Shown: positions 51,842 to 60,021, counted from the first letter of the stretch. The stretch: 64,000 nucleotides of DNA from Vibrio campbellii CAIM 519 = NBRC 15631 = ATCC 25920 (GCF_002163755.1 NZ_CP015864.1:1736001-1800000), one strand, 5' to 3'. Notes: generated from the letters alone by a model not told the origin. Translations and numbers: made by a program.

Positions 51842-52288
51842 ATGAGCCATGAATTTATGACCGACGAAGAACGTATTGAACTGCAGAAGAACAACCCGCT
51901 ACACGGTCTTAAATTAGAAGACATGTTGCAGCAGCTTGTTGACCATTACGGTTGGGAAATCCTCGACACAGCAATGCGTATGAACTGTTTCAACACCAAG
52001 CCAAGCATCGCAAGCAGTGTTAAATACCTGAAGAAAACTGAATGGGCTCGTGAGCGTGTAGAAAACTTCTACCTATACCGTTACAAGCGCATGCCAAAGG
52101 CGTCTGAATACGAGTACAATCTGCCACCACGTGCACGTACTTTCCGTCATGGATTGGAGCCGCGTGAACCAATGGAACTGACGGTTGAGTCAATCCTGGC
52201 TTCACAAGCGAAGGCAGCATCTGCCCACAAAGAGCGTTCAGCAAAGCAACGCTCAGATCGTGCTCGTTTTAACAACCGCCGTCGATAA
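51842..52288 (+). CDS. VF530-family protein (long paralogue)
   Basis: A protein of 148 residues. The first 75 residues are the VF530/DUF2132 domain (NNPLHGLKLEDMLQQLVDHY; MRMNCFNTKPSIASSVKYLK; TEWARERVENFYLYRYKRMP). The rest is a basic, low-complexity extension rich in Arg, Ala, Lys and Ser (SAKQRSDRARFNNRRR), suggesting nucleic-acid contact. It has a good Shine-Dalgarno (AAGGAG). Compare the short paralogue at 27630-27848, which lacks the tail. Confidence 0.88.
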   Translation: MSHEFMTDEERIELQKNNPLHGLKLEDMLQQLVDHYGWEILDTAMRMNCFNTKPSIASSVKYLKKTEWARERVENFYLYRYKRMPKASEYEYNLPPRARTFRHGLEPREPMELTVESILASQAKAASAHKERSAKQRSDRARFNNRRR

Positions 52289-52403
52289 ACTTTCATTTTC
52301 TTGTTCTTGTAGGCTTGATGTCTAAGAGAAGAATGATTTTGATTAAAAGCCAAACTACCCAGTTTGGCTTTTTTATTGTCTTTTCTTTGGCTAAACCTCG
52401 CTA

Positions 52404-53354
52404 TCAAGACCCTAGCTTAATAATCGAAGAGTACATCTGTTGCGGGTCTGACTGACGGCTGAATCGCGCTGGGAAGCTCTCTACGACATAATCAATAAAG
52501 GCTCGTAACTTTTGCGATTGCTCTTTGTGGTAAGGGTAAACGATATACAGCGCGTGCTTTTCCATCTGCCACTCAGGGGTAATCTCAACCAATTCACCTG
52601 AAGCTAATTGAGGTTCAACAAAGAAGTCTGGCAACAACGCAACCCCATGTCCGGCACATGCCGCTTGGGTGAGTGCCAAACCGCTATTGACGGTGTAAAC
52701 ACTCGCAGGCAGATCAACTTCCAGTACCTCACTGCCATTTTGAAATGTCCAGCGGCGAGATGTTGAAGAGAGGCTATAGCTAAGTAGGCGATGGTTTATA
52801 ACGTCACGTGGAGATTGAAACGGCTGCGATTCTTTAAGGTATTGAGGTGAAGCGCAAAGTACACGGCGGATATCCAATAGTTTGCGCGAGCGTAGGCTAG
52901 AGTTACCCAATTCACCTCCGCCACGAATGGCAATATCGACACCTTGCTCAATTAGATCAATATGTTCATCACTCATCACCACTTCGATGGACAGTTCTGG
53001 ATGTAGCTTCATAAACTCACAGATGATGGGGTTTAGCTCAATCAATCCTAATGACATCGGCATGCTGATTTTTAGCGTGCCCTTTAAGGTGTGGGAAGAC
53101 TCAATCACTGAGCGGTCTGCATTGTTGAGAGCATCGAGAACCTGGCACACTTGCTGATAATAGAGCTGACCATTATCGGTAATGTGCAAGTTACGCGTCG
53201 TGCGGTTAATCAAAGGGCTTTTCAAATAGCTCTCTAACTCATTGATGTTCTTACTTATTGCGGCTTTTGAGAGGTTTAAATCTTCTGCAGCCGCGACGAA
53301 GCTACCTAGCTCCACCACTCGACGAAATACGGTTAATGCTCTGATCTTATCCAC
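52404..53354 (-). CDS. LysR-family transcriptional regulator
   Basis: A protein of 316 residues. Helix-turn-helix MDKIRALTVFRRVVELGSFV then AAEDLNLSKAAISKNINELE; effector-binding domain to about residue 300. It is divergent from an NAD(P)H-dependent FMN reductase gene across a 149-base region with two palindromes, so control of that gene, and probably the GST gene after it, is likely. The combination points to a response to electrophiles or quinones. Confidence 0.92.
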   Translation of the reverse strand: MDKIRALTVFRRVVELGSFVAAAEDLNLSKAAISKNINELESYLKSPLINRTTRNLHITDNGQLYYQQVCQVLDALNNADRSVIESSHTLKGTLKISMPMSLGLIELNPIICEFMKLHPELSIEVVMSDEHIDLIEQGVDIAIRGGGELGNSSLRSRKLLDIRRVLCASPQYLKESQPFQSPRDVINHRLLSYSLSSTSRRWTFQNGSEVLEVDLPASVYTVNSGLALTQAACAGHGVALLPDFFVEPQLASGELVEITPEWQMEKHALYIVYPYHKEQSQKLRAFIDYVVESFPARFSRQSDPQQMYSSIIKLGS

Positions 53355-53379
53355 GCATTAGTTTCCTCATGTTTTTATT

Positions 53380-53396
53380 GTTCACTAATGGTGAAC
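53380..53396. promoter_or_regulatory. LysR-type box: GTTCAC-TAATG-GTGAAC
   Basis: Perfect 6-5-6 inverted repeat containing the LysR T-N11-A pattern, 25 bases upstream of the LysR start, in the divergent promoter region. Probably the regulator's own site. Confidence 0.55.
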
Positions 53397-53404
53397 TATA
53401 TAGC

Positions 53405-53417
53405 CACTATTATAGTG
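53405..53417. promoter_or_regulatory. Second palindrome in the divergent promoter: CACTAT-T-ATAGTG
   Basis: Perfect 6-1-6 inverted repeat 8 bases after the first box. Further half-sites (TTCACTGGTG, CATTCACTGAGTG) continue toward the FMN reductase gene. Together they look like a multi-site LysR operator. Confidence 0.45.
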
Positions 53418-53503
53418 TTTATTCACTGGTGGGAGTTAATTAATATCACCTCATTCACTGAGTGCCCGACATAAGTAGGGGCAAACGTAATTAGGATTCC
53501 ACT

Positions 53504-54043
53504 ATGAAAAAGATCGTCGCATTTACTGGTAGCAACAACAGCCAATCAATCCACAGCCTTTTAGTTCAAGCGTTGGCAAACCAAGCTAAACAAACAGAAG
53601 TAAACACCATTGACCTAAATGACTTTGAATTGCCAATGTACGGCTTGGACGTTGAAGGTCAGGGCATCCCAGAAAACGCACACAAACTGCGTGCAACGTT
53701 AAACGAATACGATGCGATCATCATTGCATCACCAGAGCACAACGGCTCAATGCCAGCATTCCTGAAAAATGCGATTGATTGGCTATCGCGTGTTGCACCC
53801 CAAGGCACGTCTTTCTTTGGTGACACCAAGAAACCGGTTCTGCTAGTGAGCACATCTCCAGGTGCAAACGGCGGCGCAACTAACATCAAAACCATGGCTG
53901 AGTTGATGCCTTGGTGGGGTGGCGATGTAAAAGGCACATACAGCCTAGGCGGCTTCTACGACAAATTCCAAGGTGGCGAATTTGATGTTGCGACCTTAGC
54001 GGAACTGAGTGAGCTAATGGTGTCTTTCGAGAAGTCTGTTTAA
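53504..54043 (+). CDS. NAD(P)H-dependent FMN reductase (quinone reductase-like)
   Basis: A flavodoxin-fold protein of 179 residues. Phosphate loop KIVAFTGSNNSQSIHSLLVQ at the N-terminus. The segment IIASPEHNGSMPAFLKNAID (about residues 78-97) with PEHNGS is the FMN-contact motif of the NADPH-dependent FMN reductase family (PEYNGS in most). LVSTSPGANGGATNIKTMAE follows. It likely reduces quinones, azo or chromate compounds. It is divergent from a LysR gene and followed by a GST gene. Confidence 0.9.
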   Translation: MKKIVAFTGSNNSQSIHSLLVQALANQAKQTEVNTIDLNDFELPMYGLDVEGQGIPENAHKLRATLNEYDAIIIASPEHNGSMPAFLKNAIDWLSRVAPQGTSFFGDTKKPVLLVSTSPGANGGATNIKTMAELMPWWGGDVKGTYSLGGFYDKFQGGEFDVATLAELSELMVSFEKSV

Positions 54044-54106
54044 GTTATCTATACTCGCATGAGTAGTGATTCATCAGGGTAGCTAATCAAGAAAGGTAGG
54101 TAAGAT

Positions 54107-54991
54107 ATGGCGGTATTAGAACAAGGCGTTTGGTATCCAAACAAAGACGCAAGTGAGCTGACAGCAGAAGATCAATTCGCGTTACCAAGTCAGATCGAAG
54201 CAGGTCGCTATCACTTGTACATGTCGTTGGCTTGTCCATTTGCCCATCGCCCTTACTTAGTGATCAAGTACCTTGGTTTGGATGAGGTCATTTCCATCTC
54301 TTCCGTTGCTGCAAAGCTTTACAGCAATGGTTGGGAGTTTGATAGTGCACATCCTGATCCTCTGTACCGCGCGGATAATCTAGCGGCGTTGTATGCGAAA
54401 GCGAAAAGCGACTACACCGGACGCGTAACCGTCCCTTTACTGTGGGATAAGCAAAACCATGCGATTGTGGGTAATGATTCAGCCGCAATGGCAATGGACC
54501 TCGCTACGCGTTGGCTGCCTTTGGCAAAACATCCGGTGGAGCTGGTACCAGCCGCATTGCGTGAAGAGCTCGAAAGCCTAAATCGATGGCTTCACAGCAA
54601 TGTGAATGGCAAGGTATATCAAGTCGGCTTTGCAACCACGCAAGCGCAATATGACCAAGCGAGTGAAACCTTGTTTGATGCGCTAGAGCAGCTGGATAAG
54701 CGTTTGGGGCAGTCGCGCTACTTGCATGGTGAAGACGTTACCCTATCAGACTTGTTCTTGCTGCCAACATTAGTGCGCTTCGAGGCGGTGTATGAAGTGC
54801 ACTTCAAAGCCAACAAAAAGCCCCTAAAGGCGCACCAAAACTTGTATCGTTACATGCTGGATTTGGTTGTCGATGAACGCATTCGCAGCACAATCGATAT
54901 TGATTACATGAAGCAGCATTACTTCTTCTCGCACAAGCACATCAACCCAAATGGGATTGTGCCCGCAGGACCTGAGATTGAGTGGATCTAA
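54107..54991 (+). CDS. Glutathione S-transferase family protein (glutathionyl-hydroquinone reductase-like)
   Basis: A protein of 294 residues. The thioredoxin-like N-terminal domain has MSLACPFAHRPYLVIKYLGL (Cys near residue 43), close to the CPWAHR motif of YqjG/Omega-type enzymes that remove glutathione from glutathionyl-hydroquinones. VPLLWDKQNHAIVGNDSAAM follows, and then the helical C-terminal domain (RYLHGEDVTLSDLFLLPTLV). Its position after an FMN/quinone reductase gene supports a role in quinone detoxification. Confidence 0.87.
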   Translation: MAVLEQGVWYPNKDASELTAEDQFALPSQIEAGRYHLYMSLACPFAHRPYLVIKYLGLDEVISISSVAAKLYSNGWEFDSAHPDPLYRADNLAALYAKAKSDYTGRVTVPLLWDKQNHAIVGNDSAAMAMDLATRWLPLAKHPVELVPAALREELESLNRWLHSNVNGKVYQVGFATTQAQYDQASETLFDALEQLDKRLGQSRYLHGEDVTLSDLFLLPTLVRFEAVYEVHFKANKKPLKAHQNLYRYMLDLVVDERIRSTIDIDYMKQHYFFSHKHINPNGIVPAGPEIEWI

Positions 54992-55007
54992 TTCGAATCT
55001 AATAAAG

Positions 55008-55036
55008 AAAGCCGGAGATTACCTCCGGCTTTGTTT
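55008..55036. terminator. Bidirectional terminator between the GST and ABC-F genes
   Basis: AAAGCCGGAG-ATTAC-CTCCGGCTTTGTTTTT, a 10-bp stem between convergent genes. Confidence 0.88.
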
Positions 55037-56773
55037 TTATAGCTGCGCCGTAATTTCCTCTATCTCTTGCTGCCATTGCTTTTGCATCGCTGGTTTTTGA
55101 TGTTTGGGTTTCCGCCCTAAATCGGCTTCCAGCAAGCCTTCCAGTTCCAACAGTCTTTCCAGCATTTGCTCTTCGGATTGTTCATCAGACGCGGTGTTTG
55201 TTTCCATCGATATTACTTCATTACAGTGATGCGATATGGCTGATTTGGGAGCAGTATCAGTTACGCGTTGATACACTTCTTCCACGCTTAAATACTCCGT
55301 CAGTAAGCCATTTTCAATAAACCAGAATCGATTACAGCTCTGCTCTATCAGGCTTCGGTCGTGACTCACCAATAAGGCGGCACCCTCGAAGTTTTGCAAA
55401 GTTTCAATCAACTCCTCTTTGCCTTCCATATCCAAATGGTTGGTCGGTTCATCTAAAAACAGCATGTGATAACGAGCGAGGGTTAAGCCGACAAACAGCA
55501 GCCTTGCTCGTTCTCCACCACTTAGACTGATGACTTTCTGCTCGTGTCTTGCGTACTCAAATCCTGCACCAATTACCGAAAGTTTTGCCTGTTCACTACT
55601 GATGCTGGCAAACGACTGCAACGCATCCGTGATGGATTGATGATCGTCGAGTTGCCTTAGAGATTGATCGTAGTAACCCAAGCGACAGCGATCGTGGAAA
55701 GTCACACTCTCATGTTGGTTGCTTAGGTCGGTTTGGATGGCTTCATACTGATGATAAAGCAGGTTCAACAACGTCGATTTGCCGCAACCATTACTGCCTA
55801 GAACGGCAATTCGGTCGCCACTTTTGACGCGTATTTCTGCCATATCAAACAAGTGATAATCACTGTCTGGTGGCGTTACCGAGAAAGGTAAAACCTCTAA
55901 TAGTCGATTTGCTGGCAGTGATTCACCTTGAAGCTGTAGTGCCCACGGCGTGCCTTCTGTCAGCTCGGTTTGTTCTTCCTCTAAACGTTCTTTGCGCGCA
56001 AACATCGTCTTGGCTTTTCGAGCAAGATCCTCGTTGTCGTAGACTTTGCCCCAAGTGGCTAAACGCTTGGCGCTTTTTTCGATTCGGTCGATCTCTTTCT
56101 GCTCGCTGGCATGGCGAAGTTGATCGGTTTCATCTTTCTCTTTCAATGCTTGTCTCGCTTGAGAACAAGGCAGAGAGAAATGATGAAGAGACCGACCTCG
56201 CATGACCCAAGTGGTGTTGGTGACGCGATCGAGTAAGGTTTGATCGTGAGATACCAACACGAATGAGCCTTTCCAGTTTGATAGAAATTGCTCTAACCAA
56301 AGGAGCGATGGCAAGTCTAAGTGGTTACTGGGCTCATCCAGAAGCAGCAAGTCAGGCTGATGGATAATCGCACGTGCAAGCAGGAATCGCATTTGCTGAC
56401 CTCCGCTACAATTCTCAACCGGCATGTGTCGTTCTGTGTTTGAAAATCCGAGTTCATCCAATAAGAGTTCGGCGCGCCAAATCTCATCATCGGATAAGGA
56501 TTCCGCTAACGCATCTAAGACAGAATGTGTGCTTAAAGATTCAGGTAAATGCTGCTCAACATAACGCATCAAACATGAACTGGCTTTGGCAACCGTGCCT
56601 TGGCTTGGTTCAAATTGACCGCTAAGCAGTTTGAGTAGGGAGCTTTTACCACAGCCGTTATGACCGATAAGACCAATTTTGTCGCCACGATGAATCGTAA
56701 ACGTTAGATCTTTGAAGATTGGTGTTGCTGTGTGAGAAAGGGTTAATGATTGTGCAGTTAAAAAAGTACTCAT
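55037..56773 (-). CDS. ABC-F ATPase of the ribosome-protection type
   Basis: A soluble protein of 578 residues with two ABC domains and no membrane helices. First domain: Walker A GHNGCGKSSL (about residue 37), signature CSGGQQMRFL, Walker B LLLLDEPSNHLD. A long charged linker with coiled-coil character follows at about residues 195-285. The second domain has GSNGCGKSTL, LSGGERARLL and FLDEPTNHLD. The tail is helical and charged. ABC-F proteins of this layout (Msr, Vga, Lsa, OptrA class) displace antibiotics from the ribosome. It differs from housekeeping YbiT, which is also in this window. The short-spaced weak Shine-Dalgarno (TTGAGAA) lies inside a leader RNA structure suited to translational attenuation. 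Confidence 0.85.
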   Translation of the reverse strand: MSTFLTAQSLTLSHTATPIFKDLTFTIHRGDKIGLIGHNGCGKSSLLKLLSGQFEPSQGTVAKASSCLMRYVEQHLPESLSTHSVLDALAESLSDDEIWRAELLLDELGFSNTERHMPVENCSGGQQMRFLLARAIIHQPDLLLLDEPSNHLDLPSLLWLEQFLSNWKGSFVLVSHDQTLLDRVTNTTWVMRGRSLHHFSLPCSQARQALKEKDETDQLRHASEQKEIDRIEKSAKRLATWGKVYDNEDLARKAKTMFARKERLEEEQTELTEGTPWALQLQGESLPANRLLEVLPFSVTPPDSDYHLFDMAEIRVKSGDRIAVLGSNGCGKSTLLNLLYHQYEAIQTDLSNQHESVTFHDRCRLGYYDQSLRQLDDHQSITDALQSFASISSEQAKLSVIGAGFEYARHEQKVISLSGGERARLLFVGLTLARYHMLFLDEPTNHLDMEGKEELIETLQNFEGAALLVSHDRSLIEQSCNRFWFIENGLLTEYLSVEEVYQRVTDTAPKSAISHHCNEVISMETNTASDEQSEEQMLERLLELEGLLEADLGRKPKHQKPAMQKQWQQEIEEITAQL

Positions 56774-56978
56774 AGTGTTCTCAAGAATTTTGGGCGTAAA
56801 ACGCCGTTGTCATAGCTGACAATAATTCTTCGAGCTTGAGGGAAAGTACTCGGGTGACGTGTTTTCGTCGAAAGGTAATTATTCGCTCAAGTCGAGATTA
56901 TCGCAGCGCGAAATCTGAAACTCTTGAGCGGTCCTTCATGCCATAAAAACGTGGGTTGATTGAACACCACAAAGACAT
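56774..56978 (-). promoter_or_regulatory. Candidate translational attenuator of the ABC-F gene
   Basis: On the minus-strand RNA four segments can pair. Segment 1 (56930-56923, inside the leader ORF) with segment 2 (56891-56884): CGCTCAAG/CTTGAGCG, 8 bp. Segment 2 (56895-56886) with segment 3 (56840-56830): TCGACTTGAG/CTCAAGcTCGA, 10 bp with one bulge. Segment 3 (56834-56824) with segment 4 (56789-56780): CTCgAAGAATT/AATTCTTGAG, 10 bp with one bulge. Segment 4 contains the ABC-F Shine-Dalgarno region. The 1:2+3:4 and 2:3 states exclude each other, as in ermC. Two small hairpins (56807-56822 and 56793-56805) lie in the 3:4 loop. Confidence 0.7.
56898..56978 (-). CDS. Leader peptide of the ABC-F gene (26 codons)
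   Basis: A short ORF starting ATG at 56978-56976, with a consensus AAGGAGG five bases upstream, ending TAA at 56898. The product begins MSLWCSINPRFYGMKD and continues RSRVSDFALR. The codons CGC-TCA-AGA form RNA segment 1 of the attenuator, so a ribosome stalled a few codons earlier, around the PRFYG stretch, would mask it. No homology is claimed. The Shine-Dalgarno is far stronger than that of the ABC-F gene itself. Confidence 0.65.
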   Translation of the reverse strand: MSLWCSINPRFYGMKDRSRVSDFALR

Positions 56979-57006
56979 AAATTCCTCCTTAATTTCGTTG
57001 TAAGTG

Positions 57007-57057
57007 TTGCCACTTTTGGTTGATAGATGCGCTAGATTCTAACCCTAAAAGTGGCAA
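57007..57057. promoter_or_regulatory. Long inverted repeat TTGCCACTTTT / AAAAGTGGCAA upstream of the ABC-F leader
   Basis: Perfect 11-base arms at 57007-57017 and 57047-57057, with an inner GGTT/AACC pairing on the RNA. It lies 28 bases upstream of the leader ORF on the minus strand, between it and the DUF2000 gene. It could be an operator or a 5' stabilising hairpin of the leader mRNA. Confidence 0.5.
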
Positions 57058-57113
57058 TGTACAGATAGCTTGATGAAAAAATGATGAGAGGATCACCAAG
57101 GTATCACGCGCTT

Positions 57114-57545
57114 TTAGCGATATAAGCTGAACTTCTTGGTCAATTCTCGAAGAGTTTCAGTCTCGCCGAACAAACAAATGCCCAAATATTCTAACTCGGC
57201 TTCTGGTGTGTTTTTGGTGGTTTGCTGTTGAACTTCAGAGCCGCCTTCTACCATGGTGTGAGTAAAATCGGAGAAGGGGATGCCTTTATCAAGTGCTTCT
57301 TGGCGAAGTTTTCTGATTTTGTTGGAGCTATCCGATCTCAGGACGATAAACGGATAGTGGGAGATATTTGGATGAGCATTGCCGTCGAGGTCGTGATAGT
57401 CGGTATAGACTGCGTCGCCATCAGAAAGTTGATTCGCAAGGCTTATGCTCAAGTGTCCTAATACGTTAACGGCGCGTCCCACCTCGACTTTTTTACTGAT
57501 TACGGCAACAAATCGTTTTTGGTTTTCGTCGGGAAGTTGATTCAT
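57114..57545 (-). CDS. DUF2000 family protein
   Basis: A cytoplasmic protein of 143 residues. It has KRFVAVISKKVEVGRAVNVL then GHLSISLANQ, matching the DUF2000 start where a Lys and an 'ANvlgHLs' block are conserved. ISHYPFIVLRSDSSNKIRKLR and GIPFSDFTHTMVEGGSEVQQ also match, as does the C-terminal YLGICLFGETETLREL. The fold resembles peptidyl-tRNA hydrolase II-like proteins; function unknown. It is transcribed toward the ABC-F gene but separated from it by the 340-base leader region. Confidence 0.82.
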   Translation of the reverse strand: MNQLPDENQKRFVAVISKKVEVGRAVNVLGHLSISLANQLSDGDAVYTDYHDLDGNAHPNISHYPFIVLRSDSSNKIRKLRQEALDKGIPFSDFTHTMVEGGSEVQQQTTKNTPEAELEYLGICLFGETETLRELTKKFSLYR

Positions 57546-57761
57546 GGAGGACCTCGTTTCTCTAATGTTCTGGCTATTATTTAACTGCCTCCATTGTATT
57601 TCCTCGCACGCGCAATTTTGTTTCTAACATTGCTGTTGATAAGCCAAGTTTGCAATAAACGAATGATTTAATCGTCTTTCATGCAATAAGATTTCCCGAG
57701 TTTTCTAATAGAAAAGGCATCAACGGGCTATCGGTGCCTTAGGCCGATGGCGAACCAAGTT

Positions 57762-57893
57762 CTATTGTTTGTTTAACTCCGCCGCCGTATCCATAAAGAT
57801 GCCTCGGATGTCTTTCGCGTCACGCTCTGTTTGACCACCATGTTTAAGGAACGCGTCGATGGTCGCTGCGCTTTTCCGCGCTTTTACGGCGAC
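57762..57893 (-). pseudogene. C-terminal remnant of an unidentified gene
   Basis: On the minus strand, directly after the rhodanese gene, a frame without ATG, GTG or TTG start reads ARKSAATIDAFLKHGGQTER then DAKDIRGIFMDTAAELNKQ and stop at 57762. The composition looks like real protein rather than noise. It may be the 3' end of a gene once downstream of the rhodanese gene and lost by deletion. Confidence 0.4.
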
Positions 57894-57900
57894 TTAGTCG

Positions 57901-58251
57901 TTACTTCGATTGTTGCATCTCAACTAAGCCACCCGCGTTATGAAGGTTGGTAAACCCTTGTGATTGTAGGTACTGATACGCTTGCCCTGAGCGATTACCA
58001 CTTCGGCAGTAAAGCACGATTTGCGTATCTTTATCGACATTAGCAAAGTGTTTATCTAACTCTGAAAGCGGGAAGTTAACCGCTTTGTCCAAGTGACCAT
58101 CGGCAAACTCTTGCGGTGTGCGCACATCGACAATCATTGCGCCTTGCTCAATCCATTGCCAACCTTGCTCTACACGTTCAGAAGCAAATACCGATGGTGC
58201 GGTGAAAGCTAAGCTCAAACAAGTGAATACAATCGGAAGTAGTTTTTTCAT
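57901..58251 (-). CDS. Periplasmic rhodanese-like protein (PspE-like)
   Basis: Single-domain sulfurtransferase of 116 residues with signal peptide MKKLLPIVFTCLSLAFTAPS (cleavage near VFA-SER). The rhodanese domain shows GAMIVDVRTPQEFADGHLDK, AVNFPLSELDKHF, and the active loop YCRSGNRSGQAY with the catalytic Cys near residue 84. It probably moves sulfane sulfur in the periplasm. Single domain length is as in PspE/GlpE. Confidence 0.9.
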   Translation of the reverse strand: MKKLLPIVFTCLSLAFTAPSVFASERVEQGWQWIEQGAMIVDVRTPQEFADGHLDKAVNFPLSELDKHFANVDKDTQIVLYCRSGNRSGQAYQYLQSQGFTNLHNAGGLVEMQQSK

Positions 58252-58358
58252 TGAGTGCCTTTCCTCAAGTCAATTGCCCTTAATTGTTCCGACGAAGATT
58301 ATACGTGCGATTATCAAACTTCGATGTGGCACCAGTCGAAATGTCGTAATTCAGCGTG

Positions 58359-58970
58359 TTATGACTTTAACCCTAGCATGGCCCCAAACACCAATAAGCC
58401 AGCGCCACAAGCCTGATTCAACCTATGTTTCACGCGTAATAATAAGCTCTGTAATCGTGGTGAGGTAAATAAGATGGCAACCATAGAAAACCAAATCCCG
58501 TGTAGCGCAATCATGTAGGCACCGTAACCCAAAGCAAGGTGTTGCGATTCTGTATTTGGATCAATGACTTGGCTAAAGATGCTCAAGAAGAACAACATGG
58601 TTTTTGGGTTAAGCACATTGCACAAAAAGCCTTGGAAAAAGAACTGCCAAATTGAGATGCTTTGTTGTGTTTCCCCCTCTATCTTCTGTTGAGAATCAGC
58701 CCTAAAAATCCCTTTCAATCCGAGATAGATCAGATAAGCCGCACCTAGGTAGCGAATCAAGCTGAACAACCATTCATTCTGTGAGATTAAGTAACTGATT
58801 CCAAGCAAGGAATAGGTAATGTGCACCGAAATCGCAAGACTAATGCCTACGGCACTCCAAATCCCCGCTCGTCTACCATTGTTGAGGCTGTTTCTAAGAA
58901 CCAATACGAAATCGGCACCGGGACTGATGACAATGAGTATGCCTAATAAGGCAAGGCTGAAAAGCTCCAT
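58359..58970 (-). CDS. LysE/RhtB-family amino-acid exporter
   Basis: Inner-membrane protein of 203 residues with about six helices. The start at 58970 (MELFSLALLGILIVISPGAD) follows AGGAA and begins with the family hallmark SPGADFVLVLRNSLNNGRRA, then GIWSAVGISLAISVHI. A second conserved block is FFFQGFLCNVLNPKTMLFFL. It exports amino acids or related solutes; substrate unknown. It is divergent from a LysR gene 103 bases away, the standard arrangement for this exporter family. Confidence 0.92.
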   Translation of the reverse strand: MELFSLALLGILIVISPGADFVLVLRNSLNNGRRAGIWSAVGISLAISVHITYSLLGISYLISQNEWLFSLIRYLGAAYLIYLGLKGIFRADSQQKIEGETQQSISIWQFFFQGFLCNVLNPKTMLFFLSIFSQVIDPNTESQHLALGYGAYMIALHGIWFSMVAILFTSPRLQSLLLRVKHRLNQACGAGLLVFGAMLGLKS

Positions 58971-59073
58971 AGTATTTCCTATTTCTTCGTTGTTATGAAT
59001 GAGGCAATTGTAGGTCGAGAGTTCGGAGACTATAATCGAAACAAATTCTGCTAGGTGTGAGAAAAAGTCACAG

Positions 59074-59940
59074 ATGAGGCATCTTAAATCCTTCCATGTT
59101 TTCCATGTCGCGGCGTCGTCTGCGAGTTTTAGTGAAGCAGCAAATAAGCTCAGTATTACGCATGGCGCAGTGAGTAAGCAGATCAAAGTGTTGGAGACCT
59201 ATCTGGCTCAACCTCTGTTCTACAAACAAGGGCGCAATATGTTGCTCACCAAAGAGGGGGAGGTGCTGAAAAGCTACACCGAGCAAGCATTCCAAGCGCT
59301 GGAGACTGGCGTGAACAAGCTGGTGCAGGAGAAGCATCAATACCTTGAAGTCTCTTGTGAGCCAACGTTAACCATGCGTTGGTTGATGCCAAGGCTTTCC
59401 GCGTTTAATGATGGTTGTGACGCAGACGTTCGTCTTTCTACTGCGGGAGGACCTGTAACGCTTGGCTCGACGGGGCTTGCTATGGCGATTCGTCGAGATG
59501 ACTTTGAGCCTTTGTATCACTACCCAAAAACCAAGCTGGTGGAAGAGTGGGTGGGTCCCGTGTTTTCACCTGATTACTGGCAGCAAGTGAAAAGTGATTT
59601 GAACTCTGTGAAGCTATTACACAGCCAAACCAGACCTGAAGCTTGGCAAGAATGGATGCAGCGCTCTGGTGAAGCGTCGATGAATGGCAAAGCAGAGCAG
59701 TCTTTCGCGCATTTCTATTTCTGCATTCAAGCTGCAGTCGACGGCTTAGGCGCGGCGATGGGCTCTTATCCTTTGGTGATGGACGAACTGGAACGTGGCA
59801 GTCTTGTTGCACCATTTGGTTTTGTGCCGTCAGGGCATGACTATGTCTTATTGACTCAAGACAAAGCACGCTCTGAACTGGAACAAAAATTTGTGCTTTG
59901 GCTGCAAAACCAAATGGCGGAGTGTGTGCCTTGCACCTAA
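59074..59940 (+). CDS. LysR-family regulator (GcvA-like), divergent from LysE exporter
   Basis: A protein of 288 residues. Helix-turn-helix with SFHVFHVAASSASFSEAANK then LSITHGAVSKQIKVLETYLA is the GcvA-type pattern. The effector domain contains VRLSTAGGPVTLGSTGLAMA and ends near VLWLQNQMAE. It probably controls the divergent LysE-type exporter. Confidence 0.92.
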   Translation: MRHLKSFHVFHVAASSASFSEAANKLSITHGAVSKQIKVLETYLAQPLFYKQGRNMLLTKEGEVLKSYTEQAFQALETGVNKLVQEKHQYLEVSCEPTLTMRWLMPRLSAFNDGCDADVRLSTAGGPVTLGSTGLAMAIRRDDFEPLYHYPKTKLVEEWVGPVFSPDYWQQVKSDLNSVKLLHSQTRPEAWQEWMQRSGEASMNGKAEQSFAHFYFCIQAAVDGLGAAMGSYPLVMDELERGSLVAPFGFVPSGHDYVLLTQDKARSELEQKFVLWLQNQMAECVPCT

Positions 59941-60021
59941 GAAACAGAGAGAGACCCTAGTCAGGGCGCGCTGAGTTATTTAACGTGGTTGAATACGTGC
60001 TACATAATGGAAATTTAGGAA

